From: Bacteroidales bacterium | GTDB lineage: Bacteria; Bacteroidota; Bacteroidia; Bacteroidales; F082 | Assembly (NCBI GenBank): GCA_024400455.1 | Contig: JAKSMU010000001.1 | Coordinates: forward strand, 124,001 to 188,000 | Direction of reading: 5' to 3' | DNA length: 64,000 nt | Shown here: one piece after another, positions 52,769 to 60,513 of the stretch | Position numbering within the stretch: position 1 is the first letter of the stretch | Layout: each line of letters starts with the position of its first letter | Program-made: the position numbers and the translations under genes | The notes under the pieces: generated by a model | The model's database searches: none | What the model was told of the DNA's origin: nothing | What the model saw: the letters and a program-made list of their open reading frames with translations, nothing else

Positions 52769-53659
52769 TTAGAGTTTTGATAAATTGTTTTCGTATTCGT
52801 TGATGATGTCCTGTTCTACTTTTTCGCAGACTGGAACGAGTGGCAGACGCAAGACGTTTTCGCAAAGTCCCATGCGTTGCATCAGACATTTGATACCTGA
52901 AGGATTGCCATCAGCAAAGATTAACTGATTCATTTTCAGCATGCCGAAGTGCAATCGGAGAGCTTCTGCTGTGTTGCCTTCCTTTTGTGCGTGCATCATT
53001 TGTGAGAAGGGTTTAGTATAGGCGTTAGCAGCCACAGAAATCACGCCTTGAGCGCCTAAAGCCATCATTGGTTGCGTGATGCCGTCGTCGCCCGAAATGA
53101 CATCGAAATCAGCTGGCTTGTCGCGCAATATCTCCATGATTTGCTGCAAGTTGCCTGATGCTTCCTTAACGGCAATAATGTTGGGGTGCTTGGCTAATTC
53201 AACGCAAGTGGCGGCTTGCAGGTTGACGCCAACACGGCCAGGAACGTTGTAAAGCACCACGGGAACGGGACTTGCATCAGCAATGGCTTCGAAATGCGCC
53301 TTCATGCCGCGCTGGTTAGGCTTGTTGTAAAATGGAACGACACTCAGAATGCCCGAAATGCCAGTGAAATCCTGAGCTTTAATGGCATCAATGACGGCTT
53401 GCGTATTGTTGCCGCCCATGCCCAAAAGTATAGGAAGTCGGTTGCGGTTAGCGTCAAGTACGGTTTTTATTACCAAATTCTTTTCTTCGGCAGAAAGGGT
53501 AGGGGCTTCGGAGGTCGTGCCCAGGACGACCAAAAAGTCGGCACCATTGTCGATGACATGATTGACAATCTTTACTAGTGAATCGGTGTTGACGGAATGG
53601 TCTGTATGGAAGGGAGTTATGAGGGCAATGCCCGTGCCTTTGAATGGATTGTTTTTCAT
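52769..53659 (-). CDS. dapA: 4-hydroxy-tetrahydrodipicolinate synthase
   Basis: DapA condenses pyruvate with aspartate semialdehyde, the first step specific to lysine and diaminopimelate synthesis. The 296-residue TIM barrel shows GTTSEAPTLS (residues 46-55), VVLYNVPGRVGVNL with the catalytic tyrosine, and the Schiff-base lysine in IAVKEASGN (near 166). It lies 10 bases after the DUF6913-like gene. Confidence 0.96.
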   Translation of the reverse strand: MKNNPFKGTGIALITPFHTDHSVNTDSLVKIVNHVIDNGADFLVVLGTTSEAPTLSAEEKNLVIKTVLDANRNRLPILLGMGGNNTQAVIDAIKAQDFTGISGILSVVPFYNKPNQRGMKAHFEAIADASPVPVVLYNVPGRVGVNLQAATCVELAKHPNIIAVKEASGNLQQIMEILRDKPADFDVISGDDGITQPMMALGAQGVISVAANAYTKPFSQMMHAQKEGNTAEALRLHFGMLKMNQLIFADGNPSGIKCLMQRMGLCENVLRLPLVPVCEKVEQDIINEYENNLSKL

Positions 53660-53669
53660 TGTAAATAAG

Positions 53670-54215
53670 TTATTTTGGATTGCCGGCCAAAGCCATCAGG
53701 TAGTTGTGCAGGACATGAATGTTTGAAACGGGGTCGGCATTTTTGCTGTTTTCAATTACCAAGTCGTAAATCTTGATGTGTTCGCTTTGTCTGAAACTGA
53801 CTCTGAAATCAGTTTTGGGCAAAATGCAAAGGTAATCGCTTATGTCAGTGAGATTTGTCGCCATATTGACAATCATGTTCGATGACGGCAGTTTTTTCAG
53901 GTAATCGTGTTTTTCGGGCTTCAAAACGCTCATGAAACCGAAGTCTTTGGGCGTGATTTCATTGTATAAGTCGCTTTGCAGCATGTCGTCCGACATTTGG
54001 TCGCAAAGGATGATGAAGCCGCAGCGGTTGGCGCCGAACAGACCTTTCACGGTGTTTTCAATATTCTTTAAAACGGTCTTATCCCTTTCTTCAAGAATAA
54101 TGATGATTGAACTAACTTTCAGCATATTAGGAAGTTTCACCGGGTCTTTAATCTCGGTGAAATGTTCCAGCGCCTTATGCAATGCTCTGTATCTGATTTT
54201 GTTAATCAAGTTCAT
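53670..54215 (-). CDS. DUF6913-like protein
   Basis: A 181-residue protein that in Bacteroidota commonly precedes dapA; I recall it as DUF6913 but cannot verify. It has no signal peptide. Features are SSIIIILEERDKTVLKNIENTVKGLFG, cut here as IIIILEERDKTVLKNIE (near residue 36), then FGFMSVLKPEKHDYLKKLP, NMATNLTDISDYLCILPK and a basic C-terminus. Function unknown. Its ATG lies 4 bases after a -7 box. Confidence 0.7.
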   Translation of the reverse strand: MNLINKIRYRALHKALEHFTEIKDPVKLPNMLKVSSIIIILEERDKTVLKNIENTVKGLFGANRCGFIILCDQMSDDMLQSDLYNEITPKDFGFMSVLKPEKHDYLKKLPSSNMIVNMATNLTDISDYLCILPKTDFRVSFRQSEHIKIYDLVIENSKNADPVSNIHVLHNYLMALAGNPK

Positions 54216-54219
54216 GCCG

Positions 54220-54227
54220 CAAATTTA
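54220..54227 (-). promoter_or_regulatory. -7 box abutting the DUF6913-like start codon
   Basis: TAAATTTG on the minus strand ends 4 bases before the ATG at 54215, the third such case in the window. Confidence 0.5.
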
Positions 54228-54269
54228 TGGTTTTTTTATAAATAGGTGCAATATTTATCTTAAAAACAT

Positions 54270-54277
54270 TATTTTTG
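54270..54277 (+). promoter_or_regulatory. -7 box of the MBL-fold hydrolase gene
   Basis: TATTTTTG, 40 bases before the ATG at 54318; no clear -33 element. Confidence 0.5.
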
Positions 54278-54317
54278 CTGAATAATTGTGCAAAAAAGCA
54301 CTTTTGAATTATTTTTT

Positions 54318-55088
54318 ATGTCGATGCTTATTACGGTTTTAGGAAGCGGAACTTCGCAAGGCGTACCGGTCATTGGCTGCCAGTGCCCTGTGTGCCAGTC
54401 AAATGACCCACGCGACAAACGTTTGCGTACTTCTATTTTGATTCAGACGGAGCAAGTGACCGTGGCGGTTGATGCAGGCCCCGATTTTCGTCAGCAAATG
54501 TTGCGTGAAGGCGTAAATCGCCTTGATGCCGTGCTGATTACGCACGAGCATAAGGACCATATCGGCGGTTTGGACGATTTGCGGCCTTTTATTTTCCGAC
54601 AGGAGAAACCTATGGTTTTGTATGTCTCTGATGAGGCTTTGCCTGAGGTGAAACGTGAATATTCATACGCTTTTGAAGCGCATCCCTATCCTGGTGCGCC
54701 GACCTACGACATCCGCAAACTTGACGAAACTCCTTTCGATTTAGGTGACTTGCATATTGAGCCGATTCGTTTGAAACACTTTACTTTGACGTGTTACGGC
54801 TTCCGCATCGGAAAGTTTGCCTACGTTACTGATTTGAGCGAGATTCCCGAAGGAATTGTTGAGCGCTTGCAAGGCGTTGATTACTTGATTATTGAGGCTT
54901 TGCAAAAGAAAAAACACTATTCGCATATCACATTGGAAGAGGCCATTGCTGTGGCAAAAAGAATCAATCCGAAACGGACTTGGTTTACGCATTGCAGCCA
55001 CAGTATGGGACGTTATGTGGATGTTTGCCGCGAGTTGCCAGAGGGTATGTCGCTTGCCTTTGACGGAATGAAATTTATGGTAGAATAA
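54318..55088 (+). CDS. MBL-fold metallohydrolase (PhnP-like)
   Basis: A 256-residue metallo-beta-lactamase-fold hydrolase of the PhnP/YycJ type. It has the start LITVLGSGTSQGVPVIGC, a cysteine knuckle CQCPVC near residue 20, the HxHxDH metal motif THEHKDHIGG (near 76), YVTDLSEIP and a C-terminal THCSHSMG. Such enzymes act as phosphodiesterases; the substrate is not determined. I start at MSMLITVLG (54318); ATG 54324 is an equally possible start. The upstream in-frame ATG at 54288 would add a non-conserved tail. Confidence 0.88.
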   Translation: MSMLITVLGSGTSQGVPVIGCQCPVCQSNDPRDKRLRTSILIQTEQVTVAVDAGPDFRQQMLREGVNRLDAVLITHEHKDHIGGLDDLRPFIFRQEKPMVLYVSDEALPEVKREYSYAFEAHPYPGAPTYDIRKLDETPFDLGDLHIEPIRLKHFTLTCYGFRIGKFAYVTDLSEIPEGIVERLQGVDYLIIEALQKKKHYSHITLEEAIAVAKRINPKRTWFTHCSHSMGRYVDVCRELPEGMSLAFDGMKFMVE

Positions 55089-55135
55089 TTTGCATTGTTC
55101 TGAAATTTGGCTTTTATTTGCAAAAATTTACGACT

Positions 55136-55591
55136 ATGAAATCAACAATTGCCCAACATTTAATCAAGGTCGCTGACCTGAATCATCATGAAACTTTCTT
55201 TGCCGGACGTTGCGCCGAATGGCTGATTGAAAGTTCGTATTTTGCTATCAATCAATATCTTGATACGAAAAATGTAGTGCTGCTTGTCCAGCATGGCATC
55301 AATTTCCGTTTCCCGATGTTTGTCGGCGAAATCGTTACTTTCGAAAGTAAGGTCGTCAGTGCTGGCAGAAGCACGGTTACGGTCTATACCAAAGTCTACA
55401 AGAGCAACGACCCCGACACGATTTGTGCTTACGGCTATTGCACTTTCTCGCATTTGGATTCTAACCATCAGTCGCGCCCTCACGGCTTGGTGATTACGCC
55501 TGAAACCGAAGAGGAAGTCGCTTTGCAGCAGGAAGCCAACGAAATCGTTATGGAATCGTTGAAACGCGCCAGCCGCAATAGAAGATACTAA
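55136..55591 (+). CDS. Acyl-CoA thioesterase (hotdog fold, YciA-like)
   Basis: A 151-residue single-hotdog thioesterase that probably hydrolyses acyl-CoA. It shows DLNHHETFFAGRCAEWLIESS (cut as HHETFFAGRCAEWL, residues about 16-29), NFRFPMFVGEIV with the conserved Phe-Pro turn, and STVTVYTKVY. The ATG at 55136 starts the conserved part. Its stop overlaps the stop of the convergent HD gene by four bases. Confidence 0.87.
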   Translation: MKSTIAQHLIKVADLNHHETFFAGRCAEWLIESSYFAINQYLDTKNVVLLVQHGINFRFPMFVGEIVTFESKVVSAGRSTVTVYTKVYKSNDPDTICAYGYCTFSHLDSNHQSRPHGLVITPETEEEVALQQEANEIVMESLKRASRNRRY

Positions 55592-56826
55592 ATTATCTCT
55601 TTCGGGTAGCAGATAAAGTGTTTTACGACAGGTTGCGAAAGCACTGAGATGTTCAGTTGGTCGGAGGCCTCGCTGATGTCTTTCAGTGTGCCGTCTTTGT
55701 ACAGGATGTTGATGGCGGATTTCTTCGGGTGATAAGCGTGATTCGATGAAATGCCTTGCAAGAGCAGGAAGTCAGCGTCTTCAAGCGACCAATTGTATAA
55801 AGCTGCTATTTTACGTCGCTTCTCATCTACATAGTCTTCGTTGAAAGCGGAGTCTTTCATCTCTATCTTGAAAAGGTGTCTGTTTATCAGCCTGTTGCTT
55901 AGCTCCGATAAAACTGGGTCCTTGTCGTAACACCACATTTTCACGGCTGTCATTACATCGTAGTCGTCCAATTTGCAGAACTGGTCGAGAGCAAAATCCT
56001 TGTCTTTAAAGTCGTTGAAATCGCATTGATTCTTAAGGAAGAAGGATAGGGCTGGCGTGGCGGGCAAGTCGCGTTCCTGGCTGAGCATCTTGGCACGTTT
56101 CAGGATTTTCATCAAGGTGTATTCTGCGCTGAGCACGGTCTTGTGCATGTAGACCTGCCAGTACATGATGCGTCGCGAGACGATGAAACTCTCGACGGAA
56201 TAAATGCCTTTCGCTTCGATGGCAAGTTCGTTGCCGACCACCTCAAGCATTTCCAACAAACGTTCCGCATTAATGCTGCCTTCGGCTACACCGGTGAAGA
56301 AACTGTCGCGTTTCAGATAGTCGATTCGGTCAACGTCCAACTGACTGGATATGAGTTTGCTGAGGAACTTTTTTTCGTAGTTGTCGGTGAAGATGTCGAT
56401 GGCTAAATCAAGTTTTCCATCATGCAAGACGTTGAATTTTTTCATGATTTCCAGCGAAATCTCTTCATGCGTGATGCCTTTCACGATGCTGTTTTCCAAG
56501 GTGTGTGAAAAGGGACCATGACCGCAGTCATGCAGCAGAATGGCAAGCGATGCCGCTTCAAGTTCCTGGTCGGTGATTTCGTAACCTTTGGCGCGTAAAA
56601 TCTGAATGGCACGGCGCATGAGGTGCATGGCGCCCAAACTGTGTGCATAACGCGTGTGGTTGGCGCTTGGATAGACCATATTGGTCATGCTGACTTGCTT
56701 GATTCTTCTAAGGCGTTGAAAATAAGGGTGCTCGATGATGTCGAAATGCAATTCGTCAGGAATGCTGATGAAACCGTGAACTGGATCGTTGATGATTTTC
56801 TTCTTGTTGGATGTGTCGTCTGCCAT
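55588..56826 (-). CDS. HD-domain phosphohydrolase
   Basis: A 412-residue metal-dependent phosphohydrolase of the HD superfamily (dGTPase-related, widespread in Bacteroidota). The N-terminal INDPVHGFISIP is family-typical. Metal ligands are H in ANHTRYAHSLG (near residue 56), the HD pair in LLHDCGHGPFSH (near 104), and the distal D in LDVDRIDYLKRDSFF (near 165). No signal peptide. Substrate unknown. The ATG at 56826 follows the -7 box by 18 bases. Confidence 0.9.
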   Translation of the reverse strand: MADDTSNKKKIINDPVHGFISIPDELHFDIIEHPYFQRLRRIKQVSMTNMVYPSANHTRYAHSLGAMHLMRRAIQILRAKGYEITDQELEAASLAILLHDCGHGPFSHTLENSIVKGITHEEISLEIMKKFNVLHDGKLDLAIDIFTDNYEKKFLSKLISSQLDVDRIDYLKRDSFFTGVAEGSINAERLLEMLEVVGNELAIEAKGIYSVESFIVSRRIMYWQVYMHKTVLSAEYTLMKILKRAKMLSQERDLPATPALSFFLKNQCDFNDFKDKDFALDQFCKLDDYDVMTAVKMWCYDKDPVLSELSNRLINRHLFKIEMKDSAFNEDYVDEKRRKIAALYNWSLEDADFLLLQGISSNHAYHPKKSAINILYKDGTLKDISEASDQLNISVLSQPVVKHFICYPKEII

Positions 56827-56844
56827 GATGATAAAATTTCGCTG

Positions 56845-56852
56845 CAAAGATA
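56845..56852 (-). promoter_or_regulatory. -7 box of the HD phosphohydrolase gene
   Basis: TATCTTTG on the minus strand, divergent from the porX promoter 22 bases away. Confidence 0.5.
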
Positions 56853-56873
56853 GTAAGAATCAGCATTTAATCT

Positions 56874-56881
56874 TATTTTTG
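56874..56881 (+). promoter_or_regulatory. -7 box of porX
   Basis: TATTTTTG, 55 bases before the porX ATG, back to back with the HD-gene box; no clear -33 element. Confidence 0.5.
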
Positions 56882-56936
56882 CGTTGTCAAATAACAAAAA
56901 CGTAGATGTTCCGTTATTTGGATAAATACTTTTGAA

Positions 56937-58493
56937 ATGGAAAAAACAACGATTCTTTGGGCTGACGATGAAATTGAACTTCTGAAGCCCCATATCATGT
57001 TCTTGGAACAGAAAGGTTATGAAGTGGTTACAGCCAACAACGGCTCCGATGCTATCGATTTGGTGCGTGAACAGCATTTTGATATTGTGTTTTTGGATGA
57101 GCAGATGCCTGGCATTTCTGGCATTGAGGCTTTGGAAGTCATTAAGCGCGACTATCCGAACCTCCCTGTCGTGATGATTACGAAGAGCGAGGAGGAACGC
57201 ATCATGGAAGATGCAATCGGTTCGAACATAGCCGATTATCTGATTAAGCCAGTCAATCCGAACCAGATACTGCTGTCGCTGAAACGTAATCTGGAAAACC
57301 GCAAGTTGCGTGAAGAGAAGACTTCAATGGGTTATCAGCAGGAATTCCGCAAAATCAGCATGGACTTGAATAACAACCTCGATTTCAACGAGTGGATTGA
57401 TGTCTACAAAAACCTTGTGCGTTGGGAACTGGATTTGCAAAAATCGACGGATGAAGGCATCAAAGGCATCCTCGCTGACCAAAAGCAAGAGGCCAACAAT
57501 ATTTTCACGCGTTATGTGCAGCGTAATTACATCGATTGGATTCAAGGCAAATCGGAGAAGCCAGTCATGTCGCATACGGTGGTCCGCGATAAGGTTTTGC
57601 CTCGCATTACAGATGATGATAAACCATTGTTTCTCATTGTGATAGATAATCTTCGCTACGACCAGTGGAAAGCCATTCAGCCGATGATTGAACGTTATTT
57701 CCATGTCGAATCGGATGATGTGTATTACAGTATTCTGCCGACCACGACGCAATATGCGCGCAATTCATTGTTTGCTGGTTTGATGCCGCTCGAAATCCGT
57801 CGCCGCTATCCGAAATGGTGGGTCGATGAAGAAGACGAAGGCACGAAGAATCAATATGAAGCAGAGTTGTTGGGCGAGCAATTGAAGCGTTTCGGCAAGA
57901 ACATTAAATGCTCATATAATAAGGTGCTGAATTTGCAGGCGGGCAAGAAACTCTACGACCAGATGTCGAATCTGATGCAGAACAAGTTGAATGTCATCGT
58001 CTACAATTTCGTCGATATGCTTTCGCATGCGCGCACCGAAATGGAAATCATCCGCGAACTGGCCGACGATGAGGAAGCCTATCGCTCGCTGATGGTCTCG
58101 TGGTTCGAACATTCAAGTCTGTTTGACATGATGCGTTTTATTGCCGAAAAGAAATGCGACATGATTATCACCACCGACCACGGCTCCAATTACGTGAAGA
58201 ATCCTGTGAAGGTGTTGGGCGATAGGGAAGTGAACACCAACCTGCGCTATAAATACGGCAAGAATCTGAAATACAATCCGAAGGAAGTGTTTGAGGTTCG
58301 CGATCCTGAAAAGATTTTCCTGCCGCGCATCAATCTGAGCACGTCGTATATTTTTGCCGGTTCCAACGACTTTTTCGCCTATCCGAACAACTTCAACTAT
58401 TATGTCAGTTATTACCGCAACACCTTCCAGCATGGCGGCATCTCGATGAGCGAAATGTTGATTCCGGTGACATATTTGAAGCCGAAAATGTAA
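56937..58493 (+). CDS. porX: T9SS response regulator PorX (receiver plus PglZ phosphatase domain)
   Basis: PorX is the response regulator controlling type IX secretion genes, acting with PorY and the ECF sigma factor SigP in Porphyromonas. The 518-residue protein has an N-terminal CheY-like receiver (acidic D10-D11, phospho-acceptor D54 in VFLDEQMPG, T82, K104) and a large C-terminal PglZ/alkaline-phosphatase-like domain. The latter shows the metal motif LIVIDNLRYDQW, the SILPTTTQYARNSLF nucleophile region and ITTDHGSNYV near 400. All key residues are intact. It fits the T9SS tails found on four proteins here. The tsaE gene follows. Confidence 0.93.
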   Translation: MEKTTILWADDEIELLKPHIMFLEQKGYEVVTANNGSDAIDLVREQHFDIVFLDEQMPGISGIEALEVIKRDYPNLPVVMITKSEEERIMEDAIGSNIADYLIKPVNPNQILLSLKRNLENRKLREEKTSMGYQQEFRKISMDLNNNLDFNEWIDVYKNLVRWELDLQKSTDEGIKGILADQKQEANNIFTRYVQRNYIDWIQGKSEKPVMSHTVVRDKVLPRITDDDKPLFLIVIDNLRYDQWKAIQPMIERYFHVESDDVYYSILPTTTQYARNSLFAGLMPLEIRRRYPKWWVDEEDEGTKNQYEAELLGEQLKRFGKNIKCSYNKVLNLQAGKKLYDQMSNLMQNKLNVIVYNFVDMLSHARTEMEIIRELADDEEAYRSLMVSWFEHSSLFDMMRFIAEKKCDMIITTDHGSNYVKNPVKVLGDREVNTNLRYKYGKNLKYNPKEVFEVRDPEKIFLPRINLSTSYIFAGSNDFFAYPNNFNYYVSYYRNTFQHGGISMSEMLIPVTYLKPKM

Positions 58494-58500
58494 AATTTCC

Positions 58501-58508
58501 TAATTTTG
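58501..58508 (+). promoter_or_regulatory. -7 box of tsaE
   Basis: TAATTTTG lies only 7 bases beyond the porX stop and 18 before the tsaE ATG, arguing for tsaE's own promoter. Confidence 0.5.
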
Positions 58509-58526
58509 CCGCAAATATCTTCAATC

Positions 58527-58961
58527 ATGTTGCAAAAGGAATTTGAAATCAATAGTGTGGAGGAGCTCTCGCAAGTCTCTGAATATCTGCTGGGTTTGCG
58601 TGAGGAATCCGACATCATCGCTTTTTATGGACCGATGGGAGCAGGGAAAACGACCCTCATCAAGAATTTGTGCCACCGTATGGGTGTCACCGATGAGGTC
58701 AACAGCCCGACATTCGCCATTGTGAATGAGTATGTTACAATGGAAGCCGAATCGGTGTATCATTTTGATTTCTATCGTATTAAGAAGTTGGAAGAGGTCT
58801 ACGACATCGGTTATGAAAACTACTTTTATAGCGGCAATCTCTGTCTGCTTGAGTGGCCGGAGATGATCGAGCCTCTGATGCCTGAAAGGTTCATCCGTGT
58901 CGACATTGCCTTGGGCAATACTGACGATAGTCGAAGGATTGTGGTTTCAGTGGAAGAATGA
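58527..58961 (+). CDS. tsaE: tRNA threonylcarbamoyladenosine biosynthesis ATPase TsaE
   Basis: A 144-residue P-loop ATPase required with TsaB, TsaC and TsaD to make t6A37 in tRNA. It has Walker A GPMGAGKTTLIKNL (near residue 35), the switch-like NSPTFAIVNEY and HFDFYRIKKLEEVYDIG, and a C-terminal LCLLEWPEM. The ATG at 58527 is chosen because the upstream TTG at 58506 falls within the -7 box. Confidence 0.94.
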   Translation: MLQKEFEINSVEELSQVSEYLLGLREESDIIAFYGPMGAGKTTLIKNLCHRMGVTDEVNSPTFAIVNEYVTMEAESVYHFDFYRIKKLEEVYDIGYENYFYSGNLCLLEWPEMIEPLMPERFIRVDIALGNTDDSRRIVVSVEE

Positions 58962-59008
58962 TTGCCGTGGCAATTTCATGTTGAAAGACAAAACAAAAGT
59001 GGGGAATC

Positions 59009-59034
59009 GTCATTCCCGCGAAAGCGGGAATCTC
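59009..59034. repeat. Palindromic repeat, left copy
   Basis: gtc + attcccgc-gaaa-gcgggaat + ctc. It lies 43 bases before the GIY-YIG gene. Confidence 0.75.
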
Positions 59035-59076
59035 TCGTGCCTTAGGACAAAACTATAACGAATTGATACTTGGTGA

Positions 59077-59424
59077 ATGGATAAAAAGGGATATGTTTAC
59101 ATATTGTCAAACAAGAATAAAACAACACTCTATGTAGGTGTTACTTCAGATTTGTGCCGAAGAATTGCAGAGCATAAGCTTCATTTAAATAAAGGCTTCT
59201 CTGATAAATATAATACGGAATTATTGCTCTATTATGAGAGTTTTGATTTGGTTGTGGAGGCTATCGCAAGAGAAAAACAATTAAAGAAATGGAATAGGGA
59301 ATGGAAAAATGAGTTGATTTCTGAGTTTAATCCAGATTGGGCTGATTTGTCGGAAAACATAGGTGTTGACGATGCTTTTTTAAAATCGATAAAAGATGCA
59401 TTTGATTCAGGAGTGCTTTGGTGA
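59077..59424 (+). CDS. GIY-YIG domain protein (YhbQ/UPF0213-like)
   Basis: A 115-residue single-domain GIY-YIG protein. The motif pair appears as GYVYILSN (residues 5-12) and LYVGVTSDL (18-26), with R28 after it, EHK for the HIS-type segment, and a conserved acidic residue in EAIAREKQLKKWNREWK. The end FNPDWADLSE is typical of these small proteins. It is not UvrC, which is far longer. Inverted copies of an attcccgc palindrome bracket it, and its base composition is A/T-richer than its neighbours, which suggests horizontal transfer. DNA cleavage is likely but untested. Confidence 0.88.
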   Translation: MDKKGYVYILSNKNKTTLYVGVTSDLCRRIAEHKLHLNKGFSDKYNTELLLYYESFDLVVEAIAREKQLKKWNREWKNELISEFNPDWADLSENIGVDDAFLKSIKDAFDSGVLW

Positions 59425-59445
59425 GGTGTGTCGTGTAGAGGGGAA

Positions 59446-59469
59446 GATTCCCGCGTGCGCGGGAATGAC
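59446..59469. repeat. Palindromic repeat, right copy (inverted)
   Basis: g + attcccgcg-tg-cgcgggaat + gac. Its asymmetric flanks (gtc outside, c inside) are in the opposite orientation to the left copy, so the GIY-YIG gene is framed by inverted ends. Confidence 0.75.
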
Positions 59470-59526
59470 GCTTCGCTGGAAAAGCGTCTGAATGTGTAGA
59501 GAAGAAAGTTTATAAATACATTGGAT

Positions 59527-60513
59527 ATGAAAACCCCAATAAATAATTACTCGTCCGTCTTCATTCTGACGGACGAAAACATTGCGCCATTTTGGTTGCC
59601 CGAAGTGTGCGAATGGCTGCATTGTCCTGATGCAATAGAAATCATCATCAAGCCAGGCGAACAGCAAAAGAACCTCCAAACGATTCAAGAGATTTGGAAT
59701 AAATTGTTGAAAGACAATGCCGACCGTCATTCACTGCTCGTCAATTTAGGCGGTGGTGTGATCTCCGACATGGGCGGTTTTGCGGCATCGTGCTTCAAGC
59801 GAGGCATTGATTTCATCAACATTCCGACCACATTGCTGTCCATGGTCGATGCTTCAATTGGTGGAAAAACCGGCATCGATTTCGGCGGCTATAAAAATCA
59901 GATAGGCGTGTTCGCCGAAGCAAAAGATGTGCTGGTGAATCCGGTGTTTCTCAGTACTTTACCAAAACGTGAAACCCTTTCCGGACTTGCCGAAATGCTG
60001 AAATATGGCTTCGTCGCCGATTCCGATTTGTTGCAAGTCGGTTTGGATAATTATCAGTCGTATATCAGTCGTGCTGCTGAAATCAAGAAAACGATTGTGG
60101 CGGAAGATCCGTTTGAGCAAGGAAGGCGCAAGATTCTGAATTTTGGACATACGATTGGTCATGCCGTTGAAAGCTATTGCCTTACAAAAGGAAATCCTTT
60201 GTTGCATGGCGAGGCGGTAGCCATTGGAATGTGGTGTGCCTTGTGGCTTTCGGTACATGAATTTGGACTTGATACATCGGTTTTGCAGGACTTTGAAAGC
60301 AAGTTACCTATGCTGCTTGACGAGGCGCAATTTGTCGTCGATGAGCAGGGAGTTCCCGAAATCATGGAAAAACTGGTTCACGACAAAAAGACGCAAAATG
60401 GGAAACCGCAATTCGTGTTGCTTGAAACTGTAGGGGAACCGGTCGTTGATGTTGAAGTTGAGCCTGATATGATTTGTGAGTCCTTGTTGCAATTCCGAAA
60501 TTTGCTTTTCTGA
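59527..60513 (+). CDS. aroB: 3-dehydroquinate synthase
   Basis: AroB cyclises DAHP to 3-dehydroquinate in the shikimate pathway. The 328-residue protein shows the NAD-binding NLGGGVISDMGGFAA (near residue 76), RGIDFINIPTTLLSMVDASIGGKTGID (cut as PTTLLSMVDASIGGKTG), GLAEMLKYGF, and zinc ligands in HTIGHAVES and LLHGEAVAIGMW. The ATG at 59527 is chosen over the TTG at 59521. Its stop overlaps the aroA start by one base. Confidence 0.95.
   Translation: MKTPINNYSSVFILTDENIAPFWLPEVCEWLHCPDAIEIIIKPGEQQKNLQTIQEIWNKLLKDNADRHSLLVNLGGGVISDMGGFAASCFKRGIDFINIPTTLLSMVDASIGGKTGIDFGGYKNQIGVFAEAKDVLVNPVFLSTLPKRETLSGLAEMLKYGFVADSDLLQVGLDNYQSYISRAAEIKKTIVAEDPFEQGRRKILNFGHTIGHAVESYCLTKGNPLLHGEAVAIGMWCALWLSVHEFGLDTSVLQDFESKLPMLLDEAQFVVDEQGVPEIMEKLVHDKKTQNGKPQFVLLETVGEPVVDVEVEPDMICESLLQFRNLLF

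Noticed and set aside
59077..59424. GIY-YIG protein as UvrC
   Set aside because: It is 115 residues long, with only the nuclease domain; UvrC is about 600 residues with HhH and RNase H-like domains.
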